Position numbers and translations under genes: made by a program. Positions 35,357 through 47,102 of a stretch of 64,000 bases of DNA are shown in pieces. The notes below the pieces were generated by a model. That model was not told the DNA's origin, ran no database searches, and was given only the letters and a program-made list of their open reading frames with translations. Where the stretch lies: contig JAURVB010010433.1 in NCBI GenBank assembly GCA_033002965.1, positions 1 through 64,000 on the forward strand. The letters run 5' to 3'. How positions within the stretch are numbered: the first letter of the stretch is position 1; each line of letters begins with the position of its first letter. The stretch is from Piper betle. Lineage: Eukaryota > Streptophyta > Magnoliopsida > Piperales > Piperaceae.

Positions 35357-36351
35357 TTTACGAAATGCAAATATTCAAAGATTGAAAGGTCTTTGAGTTT
35401 TTTGAAGAAAAAAGGGTAAAAAATTTTCATAATTACTAACAAAGTGTAAAGTTTTACATAATATTACAAGGGGAAAAATCAAATAAATTACATCTCATGC
35501 TTATATATGATCAATTATACCTCTAATTTAAATACTTTTTTAATTAGTCTTATATAAAAGTGAAGTACATAAATAGGATGTTGATATTTTTTAACATTAA
35601 TACGACATTTTAGATTTTAAAAAAATATACTAATTAAAAATATTTCAAAACTAATTTTAAAATTTTATAATAATTATTTTGATAATTAAAATGAAAGGGT
35701 AAATATACAACACTAATTTGAAATTTGTACGTATTTTTATTATTTATTTTTTACATTTATCAACCTGGATTTAAAATAACAAAATATATTAAATTGTTCG
35801 AAATTGAATTTATAGCTCGTATAAGAAAAAAAACCAAATTTGGTACAAGGACGACTAACTACTGGGGTTGGCTGACTGACCTTTCCTAGCCATCTGGTTG
35901 ATTTTTTAAAAAAATTTTTTTATTTTGGTAAAAATGGATGGGTTGGTCTTTTTTTTTTAGCCTTGCTGACCTGACCCGGGATGGTCACTTGTTTCCCAAT
36001 TGTGGACATTTTTTGTTCACCCAAAAAAAAAAAAAAGGTGGGCTGGTCTTCTATCATTTTAAAAAAAAATAGGCGAGGGCTGAACCATCCTCCAAACCCA
36101 TCACTTTAGTCAGTTTACTCACGGCAATTATTATGAAAATTTTTGCTTTTTTTAGATTCTTTAAAATTTTACATTTCGGATTATAAAAAGTTTTCATTTT
36201 TTTGTAAAAAAACTCATAGAATAACTTTGTGAACACTAATGATGGGGATAGATTGGCTTAAAAATTTTAGATTAAAAAAAGAGAGGAATTTATAATTGAA
36301 AGATGACTTTATATACTATTCACAATTTAAAGGTGGCTTGCATAATATTTA

Positions 36352-36506
36352 TAATTTAAGGGTATTTTTTCCTTTAATAATATGTATAATAGCCCTTAGA
36401 CTGGGTTGGGTTTGGGCATCAAGCTTAATTTTAATTTAAGGGTATCTTTTCCTCGAATAATATGTACAATGACCTTTAGTGTGGGTTGGGTTTGGGCATC
36501 AAGCTA
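36352..36506. repeat. 80-bp tandem duplication, two copies
   Basis: Units starting at 36352 and 36432 share 'taatttaagggtat' and 'gggttgggtttgggcatcaa' at exact 80-base spacing. Confidence 0.9.
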
Positions 36507-37033
36507 TCCAATTGTTTAAAATTTTTTTGAAGTACTACCCATAAAAGCAGAGTTGGTAAGCTTGAATCTGATTATTGCCACCGAAGAGTAGCCAAATCTA
36601 GCTCTCCAAAGACTTCAATTCTAATATACATAAATCTAATTAAGGTTGTTATAAGTGATATTTAAAGTTAACTCGAGACCATATTATATGGTAGGCTATA
36701 GAAAGAATCGAAAGTTTAGAAAATTGAATCTTTTGATAGGATTTTTCTAATAAAGGTGAGATGGAAGAACACTACAAACTTAAGAAAAAAAAATTGAAGA
36801 CAAAATTATATAAAAACATGGGTATAATGTAATACTTGTTAAATAGTCTCATATCTAATATCTATTAAAAGAAAAATCTAATATAAAAGTGAGGATATGT
36901 TTAAAAATCTTAAATTTGGTTAACTATTTAAAAAATAATTTAGACTATTAATTTGTACTTATTTGCACTTGGTCAGGTTGTTAGAGTGGCTAAGCCTGAT
37001 TTGGTTCGTGTGACTAAATCTTTTCACTCCCCA

Positions 37034-37273
37034 TCAAGAGTGACCAAATGTGGTTGCCCTAGCTGCCCTTAGTAGGTGGTGATCAAGGGAATATGATCCT
37101 GGAGTAGGGGGTTGGGAGTGGCCAAATTGTGCTTGATTGGTAGAGCAAGTAAGTCAAGAATGACCAAATGTGGTTGCCTTAGCTGACATTCATAAGTGGT
37201 GCTCATGGGACACTTGATCCTAGACTCACTAGTTGGGAGTCACCAATTGCCCTTGAGAGGTAGTGGCCAAGGG
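37034..37273. repeat. 120-bp tandem repeat, two diverged copies plus flanking pieces
   Basis: Units at 37034 and 37154 both begin 'tcaaga(g/a)tgaccaaatg' followed by 'tggttgcc'. They continue in parallel with many substitutions. Degenerate pieces follow to about 37320, including 'gacggccaaatc', which also occurs in the GC-rich island near 3948. Confidence 0.75.
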
Positions 37274-38207
37274 AATCAAATTATTGAGTCTGTGGTTAAA
37301 GACGGCCAAATCTAACCACCTTGTTCGACCACTTCCTGATTTATGTGGCTCTTATTTAATTTGGTTTTGGCTTAAAGAAAAACAAATAAAAAAAATAAGA
37401 TGAATGTGATCATTTTTTATCGGAGTCAAACTCAAATGTGGTTAAGTCTAGTATTAGGGATTTTTTAATTATAATTTATATATTAAAAAATATTTATTTT
37501 TGTATTTATCATGCAGTGGGTCCATGTGCATATGCAATATGCAGCCCTCCGCACTGGCCATATTAAAATAAAAATAAAAATTTGCAGTGCCGCTGTTCTA
37601 TAGTAAGCGATGGCCGCTTAGCGAAATCTGGCATCTCCATTTTTGTTTTTTTGCTTTTATTATCATTTTTTTCGCAAGGCGGCTTATGCTAATATAGAAT
37701 TGAATGAAGAGGTTTCTGTTTCCGGTTAAGATTAGGAGCCCACACGGAAATTTATGTTGAATAGTCAAAGGTTCGTCGGACAGAATGAGAAAGGTGAAGA
37801 GTCAAGGTTTGGACTGAGATGGGGGAACATAGAAATTTCCGGTTGCATTAAGGAATGCCCCCCTTCCAAGCAATTCCCTACCTCGCCAGTATTTTGCTAA
37901 CAACGCCACTCACCTCTATATAATTATTTTCCTTGAAAATGCATTTATTATTAATTAAAGCTAATTATTGTTTTCATCGTTAGACCCTACTTCTCGCGCC
38001 GCCCAATTATTTATTGGTGATAATATCGAAGGATTATTTACACTTGAATGTTGAGAGTTTAAGCAGTAAAGATCAACGACATGTCTCTTTTTATTATTGT
38101 ACATAAGATGAAAAAATTTAAAATGCTGACACCCGCATCTCTTTGTTTTAAATTGGGGAGACAAATATCAGTGGGACAAGGGACAATATTAATGGGACTG
38201 ATTCAAT

Positions 38208-38722
38208 TAGTTGGTAAACGAGCTAAACATGCTCGCAAGTATTTTATGTTTAGCTTGATTTGGCTTGAGCTTATATTCATTAATTTTGGGCTCGAAAAAA
38301 TATTCAAGCTCGAAATAGATAGCTCGTTGAACAATATACAGAGTTTGAGCTAAAGAATGTTCGACTCAACTTAGCTCGAAACTCGAGCTTGATGTGCTCA
38401 AACTTGAAAAAATACTCGGCTCGTCAATACTATTGAGGTCACAATGAACTTATATAGTGTTAGAAAGAAAATTTTGATTCAATATAAGTTGAGCACGAGC
38501 CAAACATAAACATTCGCTCGGCTTGAGCTCGGCTAAAAAACATAGCGAGTCGAACACGAGCCAAACCCAAACACTATGAATTTTGGACGAACTCGACTCG
38601 ACCCATAATAAATCAAGGCTTATCAAGTACTCAAACAAGCTCAAACATGTTTGTCAAAAATTATGTCGAATTCAAAAATATCCCTGTTCGGCTCGGCTCG
38701 GCTATGCTCATTTACACCCCTA
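38208..38722. mobile_element. Foldback element rich in GAGCTCG-type motifs (hAT-like candidate)
   Basis: The left end (ttggtaaacgagc) and the reverse complement of the right end (taggggtgtaaatgagc) match imperfectly. The interior is full of 'gagctcg/ctcggctcg' blocks that pair with each other. I could not find a matching target duplication, so the boundaries are approximate. Confidence 0.35.
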
Positions 38723-38746
38723 TGCATGCCTTATGCATGGTCTAAG

Positions 38747-39334
38747 TAGGGCTTGACATGAGTCGAGTTAGTTTGTGAGTTTTTATGAATCATCTCGGCT
38801 CGACTCAAACTCAATTTATTTTAATTTCAACTTTAAACTCGATCTTAAAAAAATTAACTCAACTCAATTACAATAGAGCCTGTTTTGAGCCATATCAAAC
38901 TCGACTCGTTTTGACAAAAAAATCAGTTTAGCTTAAAACTCTGCTTGAATCAGCTCGATATCTAATATAAATTGTTAGTGATTTTTCTTTATATATGGAT
39001 AATATAACATTAAAAATAATAATTGATATGAAACTAATTAAATAAAAACAATTTAATAGTTATTACGTGTTTATTAATTAAGGAGAATATCATTTATATT
39101 TTTGCAAAAAAATAATTAAAAATATTATATTATATGGATAAAACTAGATCTTTAAACTTATGGCAATGAAACGAACTGAACCTGTGCTCCACTCGAACTC
39201 AATCGTGCTCGATTTGAATCTCGAAATAAAATAACTCGATTCAAAACATATAACTCAAAACTCAATTTGTTTATCAAATGAGCCGAGTTCAAGTCGGGTA
39301 AAACTCAATTTGACTCGGCTCATGCCCAGCCCTA
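38747..39334. mobile_element. Non-autonomous hAT-like element
   Basis: The 588-base segment starts tagggcttgacatgagtcga and ends as its near reverse complement (ctcggctcatgcccagccct plus a): 20-base terminal inverted repeats with a few mismatches. Flanking octamers ggtctaag (38739–38746) and ggcataag (39335–39342) agree at six of eight bases, as expected for an old 8-bp hAT target duplication. No transposase frame remains. Confidence 0.55.
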
Positions 39335-41625
39335 GGCATAAGAATTATATCAATATAATGTTCTTGCAAGTTAAGTTGGAGTAACTCTCAGGATAAGTTC
39401 TGGTTTTTGTAGGATGAATGCCTAAATATTAAATGTTGTTTTGGTCTAGGGACAGACTTTAGGATAACCAAGAAAAAGTTGACCTCAAGATCATCTTAAT
39501 ATATACATTTTTTGCAAAATTTCATTTTAATTCCGAGTCCATATTTTTTAAGCCGACCCAACTCTATAATTGTTTTTTTTAAAAAAAAGTTTGTAGATGA
39601 CTTAATAAGACAATTACTCGTTCATAATTAAGGACTGTATGACATGTCCATTGTGTTGTACATAAAAATCACTTTTAAATAAAATGTAAATTTAAAAATG
39701 TACAAAAAATAAAAAAACTCAAAGAATTCAATTGTTCATGATAATCTGGTCCCGTGTTTCATAGGACAACCCTATGTTAGTTTCGATACGGGGTTATTGG
39801 TGTTGATAACGATGATAATTTAACATCATTTGAAGGCTTACAACTCATAAAAAAAACGGCGATAATAAATGTGATACACAAAATGTTGAGCATCCATTGA
39901 ATATGATTTGTATTCATTAGATGAAAACACTCAAAGTCATTCTTAGGTTTAAAAAGGAAAAATAAAAAAATAAAGCAAAACAAAACAAAATAAAACTGCC
40001 TAGAGTTCCCCTAAATTTGTTACCAGCTTCAGCCAATCATATTTTGTTGAAAAATTTAGAATATTTTATTCTCGACGTTCAACTTTTACTCAATTCGCGT
40101 GGCAAGATTTAAACATCAACATCGAAACCATAGAAGTTGATTATAAATAGTAAACAAATGGGATTCAATATTGTTATGCGCATTATGGAATTTGGTCAAG
40201 TGGAGATACCACTCTACTCGAGGTCTCCTTTTTTTAAATTTCAATTCTTTTAACTTTTTTGTTTTAGATCATGACAACTATAACACAACTATGCAAGGCT
40301 TGATTGGAAAATCTCGTGATACAAAAATGTAAGTTGTATAATGCTCTTAGTAGATTTAAAATTGTGAAATACTTTGAGACAAGTTGCCGTAAAAAAATTG
40401 TTGCAAGCTAAGGGAAGGTGGTTTATTATTTAACCAAATTGAAATATTATATTATATAATATTATTATATCTTAACTCAATTATACGGAAGACCACACTC
40501 ACAAACAAACCCCGTAAGATATAAACCTATTTAGAGTCTTAAAAGGAAAATAATCACTACCCACAACCGCAACAAGCCCATAAACTAAAGAAATAAAAAA
40601 ATATTATTTTAAATATATAAATTATTAAAAATAAAATTTTAAAATATGAGGTGACTACGTTAATATATTAAGTCAAAAGTAAAGATGTTTGATAACCAAA
40701 ATAAAATAGAAAAAATAACACAAATCAACACAACGAGAGTATGTATGTGTAAAGATTCTAACATCCCCCAGTATCAACCAGCGACACTCTATGCACACCA
40801 CTTGTATAAACATTAAAAAGAAAAACATCAGTAATAAGTTATGTAACAAGTTATCGGTTCACAAAATAAAATAACTATAATATTAAGCTAACATATGAAC
40901 TCAATAGTTCATATTAAAATAAAACAAGAAGGGGAAAGAACACCAGAAGAAAAATCAGACAATACCCAAAGGAAATTACACCGACATGCAACCCACAGCT
41001 AATCAGGTAACACCCTTTTTTTGTCCTCTCCAATTTTAACATGCACCAGTCCTTTGAGCTCTGAAGGCGAGCAAAATACACCACAACCATGATATACGCC
41101 CCAAAATATGGTACCCATAACCCTATTATTTTCTTGGTGTGAAAAACTCATAAACATAGGGGTAAAAATGATACAACAAGAAGAGAAAGTAGAGCGCTAC
41201 ATCGATCTCATCGGCAATGAAATAATTGGGTTCCTCGACAGGTTGCGCCTTGAAACTTACTCCTCAAAGTGAGACTTATCCAAAAAAATCTTTAATGATT
41301 TTCTCACATTCAAAAATTACAAAATATAATATAATAATAAGCTAGGTCAGGAATATAATAATAGGCCTTCAGAAATGAGGTAAGTTGAGGTGAATCTTTT
41401 GATTTTTGAAAACAACTTAAGGGATTTCAACCTTGAGGATTATTAAACACGACGTATAAATGACCAAGATTAAGTGGGTTGTGATAAAATCACCAATTAA
41501 CTCACCATATGGTATAAAAAAACTCACTCAATAGATAAGCGTAAAACAAAAAGTGAGTCTTACTGGCAAGCTCAAACCACACAACCTATAAATGAACCTA
41601 ATTTAACATCTAACACAAGATATAG

Positions 41626-44111
41626 TGTAAAACCTGAGCTTTTTGCCTGACTGTTTTAGCTTTGGTTTTGTCACAACTTGGATTGACTTGCTTGCCCAAC
41701 CCTTTTTGTTGCGTGTATATATATGATATGTATGTACAAGTCACAGCCCTAGTCTTCTCTAGTGCTCGGCATCGCCCATCTCAACTCTTATTTTCGGTTT
41801 TCTTTGGGTCTTAGTTAGGTTTTGCACCATGTCCTGTGCATATTTTGATTACTTGCTGTGTGTTTAGAACTCTTTTCGGACCATCCTATCCCATGTGGGA
41901 CCCATGACATAGTTCCCAAGTTGTCCCAACCACTTTAGGGTAAAAACCCTAAGTCTTTGGGTTTTGGGCCAACCCATACCCCATTAGATGTGGCACCTTA
42001 CCTATGTCATCACCAAGCAATGTCTTTGATGGTTGGAAGCTTCCCCAATTTCCTTTAACCCCCTCTTCTTTCCCTTTTTCACTCTTTTCCTTATCTCCTC
42101 CAATCCTCATCCTTACTCCTTGGCTCCCCATCTTCATCTCCAAGCATTTTTCACCTCTCCAAGCCCCTCTTAGCCATGCCTAGCCACCTAGGGTTATAGG
42201 CCTTGGAAAAGGAAGTCCTCAAGAGACATCCCCTTAGTCCCCTCGGAGGTAAAGCTTGCACCTTTACCCATCTTTGCATTTGTTTACTGTGCTTAGCATG
42301 CTTTTGTGTATTTGAGAATTTTTCTTGTATTTATTACATATACAAATCTCTGGTAGGAGTCATTAAAACTTGATATCATGTCATTTGAGCATGTAAACAA
42401 ACCATTAAGCATTTGCTAGTGCACTGCTATCACTGTCATTCACTCTTTCACCATAAAAATTATGTCTTGCTGTGTAGATCTCAGTTTTGCATGCTTTAGG
42501 TCTTATTACACTCACAACACGTAGATATCCATGTTTTCTGGTATAATCTTTTGTTGTTTTGATGTCTAAATAGATGATAGGGGCTAAACTTGGCAAAAGT
42601 CAGCAGCTTTCATGATTCATATGACCATGCCGCTATTTTCTCCAATTTTTACTCCCTTATTTAGTATGCTTTGGGAGCAATAATTATGAGTGTTTGTTTA
42701 TGTGAATGATAGATATTCCACAAAAAAATACTAAGCCTAATACGACCACGTTATGGGTATGAACATAACCCATAATTTTGTGTGATGCATCCTATTCTGT
42801 GTGATGTTGCTGCCATGATCTTAGTTTGGGCTCCGTAGTGAGCAACCATTAAGATCTTAATAAAATTTGTGAAAATTATATGTTGACTCCCTAAATGTCT
42901 ACAAGAAACATGCTTAGATTTGGGTTTAGTATAGTCTAAGTTTTGGGTTTAATAAAAATCATTATGTTGTCTCCTTGGTCGGTTAATTGAATTGTGTAGG
43001 AATGAAGGGAAATGGGAAAATAGTGATGGATTTGAATAAAATTTATCCCACATTTTAAGAAATGTCTTAGTAGCATTGTGTCCAAATTTGGGTGGCAATG
43101 GGTTAGTATACCTCGAATTATGAATTTCCTTAATCATGTTAGTTCACCCCAGCTCTAGAAATGTCTAAGCCAATACCCTCTTTTCCGAGCCTACTTAGGC
43201 CCAACCACTTAAAGTTTGGATCTTAGATTTCCCTGAGCTTGCCCAAGGTGTTAGATAATGATGCTCATTGACCTAAGCTCATTTGGAGTTTCCAAACCCA
43301 TCCATCCTAAACAAAATTGATGAGCAGCCCAAGAGCACTTTTCTTAGCTCCTTAAGTTCGACCTTAGTGAGTTTTGTTCACCATTATTAGTCAATGGGAC
43401 TACCTTGGTAAAAATTTTACATAAGACTTAGAGTGTCCGGGCCCATTGGTCCAAATTTTGGACATCGTTTGGCTCGTTCAAGAAATCGTATGGTTCAATC
43501 ATTTGATAAAAACCTAGAATTTGGATAAGTCACTAAGGGTACATGAAACCCTAAACATTAATTAAGGGGTACCTAATGAGGTTAAATACTCCATTAAGCT
43601 AGTAATTAAGTTAATTATGTATTTTATATTATGTGCATATGACGGGGCTTCGCCTCATTTGGCGTGCATGTGGTCAGCAGAGTGATTAGGGTATCTTATT
43701 TTCACTTGTTAGGTTACACGGAGTGAGCTTACCGTGTCAAGACAAGGAACTTGACTCATCCAAGTCCTTCTGACTCCTTTGTTTTATCGATTGTTTGACT
43801 CCCTAAGAGAGTATTTAACTGAGCTTTAGACAATGGGACAACGTCAGCAGACACTTTATCGGATCCCTCTGATGCGGAACCATTTAGTTGAGTTTTTCTA
43901 TAAGTTTAATAAAAATCTAAGAATGAGATCACTTATTAGTTTTCGAACTAAAGGTCTAAAAATGTATGATATGAGGCCCCTTTGAGCCTATTATATAAAA
44001 ACATATATTTTACGGATTTTACGATTAAAAGAGTGACTAGTATAAAGATATGTAGATTACACTAATATATTTTTATACCCTAAAATAGTGCAATGTATGT
44101 AGGGTATTACA
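41626..44111. mobile_element. Possible solo LTR or LTR-like block
   Basis: The block starts TGTAAAACC and ends GGTATTACA, giving TG...CA borders with a short inverted repeat (one mismatch). It differs in texture from its flanks: less AT-rich, with long stretches lacking strong A/T runs. The size, about 2.5 kb, fits a plant Ty3-type LTR. I found no matching 5-base target duplication and no internal gag/pol, so this is a tentative call. Confidence 0.3.
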
Positions 44112-44644
44112 ATTGTAACACATTTTAAAATTATAGCATTTTGATTCTAAGCTGGCAGGTGATATATGGAAAAAATAAAGGTGAAGTGCTTATATGTATA
44201 TACATGTGTATGTATGAAGCCGTTGTGTTGGCATTTATGATATGATACTTCGTCTTGTCTACCTTAGCTTAATGCCCCATGTTCACCCTTTAAAGTTTTT
44301 ATGATGTTTTCCTGGATATTAAAATATTAAAAGTTATCTACAAATTAAAAGTTATTAGCCAAAGAAAAATCAGAGATTTAACCGATTAAAATAAAATAAA
44401 ATACAGCTTTTATCTTTAAAATTAGAGTTTATTTTTAAGACATTAAAATATTAATATATTGTATAATATTATTTAACAAAAATTATCTATAAAATTAGAG
44501 CTTATCTATGATATGGGCTGAATATGGCGCAGCATGCCTAGTAATTTTTAAGGCGACACAGCATGGAAGAAGGCTGGGCATATAACTTGGACCCCATCTG
44601 ACCAATTTCCATCGATCCAAACGCGTCAAACACAAGAAGAAATC

Positions 44645-45420
44645 ATGGTTGTATAAATCAGAATCGGAATCGGAATCGGTTTTTGAGGGAGTCAGAATTG
44701 GAATCGGAATCGGTCTAAATCGAACAGGAATCGGCTCAGTTGAATCAGTCTGAATAGGTCTAAATCAGTCATATATAATAATTTGATAACTCATAATATA
44801 AATATATAAAAATTAGATATTGATGTCATTTTAATAGTATTACGTGTATTATATTTTATGATATTTTTCATATTTTTTAAGATTTTTTTTGAATTATTTA
44901 GAGTTGGTTATTATTTTTTACTTGAGTCGGATACGAGCCAAATTTTAATTACGAAAATACCATGAGTGTTATTTCTTTCCCTTCGCATTTTTCTCCCCCA
45001 TCTGCCCTCCTTCCCCGTCGCCACCGCTGCCGCCCTCCCTCCCCTAGACCCGACCCGCCCTGCGCCCGTCGCGCCGCGCCGCACCCCCTCCCCCCAAACC
45101 CGCCCCGCCCTCGCCCGTCGTGCCTCGCCCTCGCCCTCGCCCGCCGTGCCTCGCCTAGCCCCCCGCGCCCCGCCAGCCCCGCCTTGTCTCTCCCCGCCGC
45201 CATTGCTCCACCCCGCCGTGCCCTGCCCCCTGCGCCCGAAATGGGCCAATTTGGGTAGATTCCAAATCGGTTCGAATCAGTCGAAATCAGCTCGAACTGG
45301 CCGATTTACGAACCGATTTGGATGAAAATCGATTCAATGAGTTTTTAAATCATTTTTTATTCGATTTGAGTGGAATCGGCCAATTCCGATTTAGAATCGA
45401 CAATTTTCGCAACACGGGAA
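44645..45420. mobile_element. Foldback element with 'gaatcgg' arms and a GC-rich core
   Basis: The left part (44655–44760) repeats 'gaatcggaatcgg'. The right part (45255–45415) carries the complementary 'ccgattt...' type motifs, so the two sides can fold back. Between them 44985–45240 is extremely GC-rich and Pro/Arg/Ala-coding in every frame, with no domain. The structure resembles a non-autonomous transposon that carries foreign GC-rich DNA. Confidence 0.45.
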
Positions 45421-45722
45421 AGAGTAGCCATTGTAATATATCTTAATATATAATAACAAAAGAAATTCATGATCATGGACCAAAGGTTGCATTAAGATAA
45501 GATAAGCACGACAAAAGGATTAAAGCATTTGAGCCACCGCCGTCCATGTCGTACCATCCTCGATATGTCATTTCTCCTTCCTACTCACTTCTCAACCCAC
45601 CAAAGGGCCTATTAATATCCTAGACGCTTCTCTTTCTCTGCATACATTCAAACCCAATTCAACAATCCAAACTCCTTGTTAATCATCACGCCACCCTTGT
45701 TCCCTTGATCCGGGCGACATTC

Positions 45723-46352
45723 ATGGGATTCCCCTTCATATGTTCCTATAGCATTATTATGCCAAAGCCCATTGATCACCTCCTCGACCTGTGGAGCTAC
45801 CTCAAGTTCTTGATCAGATTGGCTCTCTTCTACCTTGGCCTCTTTGATCCCACAGACCCCACCAACGCCGTCGCCGTCACGGCCGCCAACTACAACGGTG
45901 TCCCGCCTCGCCGGCTTCCGCAGCTGCAGGTCCTCTCTTCCCTCGCGCCTCGCCCTACCACTCCTGACTCGATTAAGGAGCAACTTCCCGTCATGAATTT
46001 CGCCGAATTTACCACAAAGGCAGGGATTATCCGCCGAAAATATAATGATAATGATTGTGATGATGATAAGGAAGAGGAAGAGGAGGCAGCAACTTGTGCA
46101 GTGTGCTTGTGCAGCGTACAGGATCACCATGAGGTGAGGAAGCTGGGCAACTGCAACCATGTGTTCCACATGGGGTGCTTGGATAGTTGGGTGGACCTGG
46201 GTCAGGTGACTTGCCCACTTTGCAGATCTCTATTGGTGCCTCAAGAGGGAAGGGATGGCAAGGCTGAGAAGGATTCATGGGTTGTAGAGAGGATTTCTTA
46301 TTTGTTCAGTGAAGATCTGGTCATGAGCCATTGGGCAGATTATCATCACTGA
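45723..46352 (+). CDS. BRH1-like RING-H2 E3 ubiquitin ligase
   Basis: Single-exon protein of 209 residues. The MGFP... start followed by a hydrophobic segment at about 17–42 is typical of the brassinosteroid-responsive RING-H2 (BRH1) and RHA-type membrane-anchored ligases. The RING-H2 finger runs 125–167 with zinc ligands C125, C128, C144, H146, H149, C152, C164 and C167. The 'CPLCR' end and the conserved Trp at 156 (E2 contact region) are present. An acidic linker (residues 109–121, DNDCDDDKEEEEE) lies just before the RING, and the protein is longer than Arabidopsis BRH1 (about 170). I chose ATG 45723 over the upstream TTG because the family starts MGFP. Substrate unknown. Confidence 0.88.
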   Translation: MGFPFICSYSIIMPKPIDHLLDLWSYLKFLIRLALFYLGLFDPTDPTNAVAVTAANYNGVPPRRLPQLQVLSSLAPRPTTPDSIKEQLPVMNFAEFTTKAGIIRRKYNDNDCDDDKEEEEEAATCAVCLCSVQDHHEVRKLGNCNHVFHMGCLDSWVDLGQVTCPLCRSLLVPQEGRDGKAEKDSWVVERISYLFSEDLVMSHWADYHH

Positions 46353-46886
46353 TTGGATTCTGTTCTTTCCCACATGATGGTAGTTCATGAGTTTGCTGAT
46401 CTGATCTTCTAATTTCTTCATCTACCCTGAAGCCTCTGAGGGCAGAAATGGGGCGTTTAGGTCTAAGAAGAATGGGGATTTTGATGCATGTATTCTTTAA
46501 TTCTTTCCTACTAATTCACAACATGTAAATGAATACAGATATGCCCATTTCCAATTTCATTTTTCGTTCCGTTTGGTTGACATGATATAAGTATAAACAA
46601 GAAAAAAAAATTACAAATAAAAATATATTAAAATAAAATGACATAAATTTTTTTAAAAAATTCTTATTATATATTTGGACACGAAAAAAATAAAATAAAA
46701 ATAAAATACTATTTTTTATTTGTACGTGTCTTTCAAAAATTTTCATAATTTTTTTACTTTTTATAAAAAATATTATTTTATAAAATTTTTACATTTTATT
46801 AAATTAAAATTTTATTTGGCTAAAGTTTAAAGCAAACAAAAATAAAAAAAATTTTAACTTCCAAATTTTACTATCGTTCGCGGTGG

Positions 46887-47102
46887 TTGGTGGCTGAGGT
46901 GAAGGGCAAAACGGGTGGAGACATTATCAAATGGCTGAAAAGTAGAGGATTCGAAGCTTTGGGCAGGGAGCATGAAGCTTCTTGGGTACTCAAAAGAATT
47001 CAGCCGCCATGGATTATGACCTCTTACCGCATAGCTTATCCAAGAATGGGAGGTCTTAAGATGCCATTGTTGCTAAAAAAAAAGGGTTTAGTTCTGCTAT
47101 AG
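46887..47102 (+). pseudogene. Coding-like fragment of unknown origin
   Basis: A 71-codon open frame starting with GTG reads like real protein (DIIKWLKSRGFEALGREHEA, then WVLKRIQPPWIMTSYRIAYP). It sits alone in very AT-rich DNA, with no start ATG, no domain I recognise and no neighbouring exons. It may be a scrap of a gene or transposon protein. Confidence 0.3.

Larger units (their letters stand above)
35400..45700. other. Gene-poor transposon graveyard
   Basis: About 10 kb without a supportable gene. All open frames are short or low-complexity. The recognisable contents are listed separately: an 80-bp tandem duplication, a 120-bp tandem repeat, two foldback elements with hAT-like ends, an LTR-like block and a foldback with a GC-rich core. 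Confidence 0.7.

Noticed and set aside
44911..45325. Overlapping Pro/Arg/Ala-rich open frames
   Set aside because: They exist in several frames at once and reflect composition only.
45648..46278. Antisense open frames over the RING gene
   Set aside because: The + strand frame contains a complete RING-H2 finger; the others have no domain.
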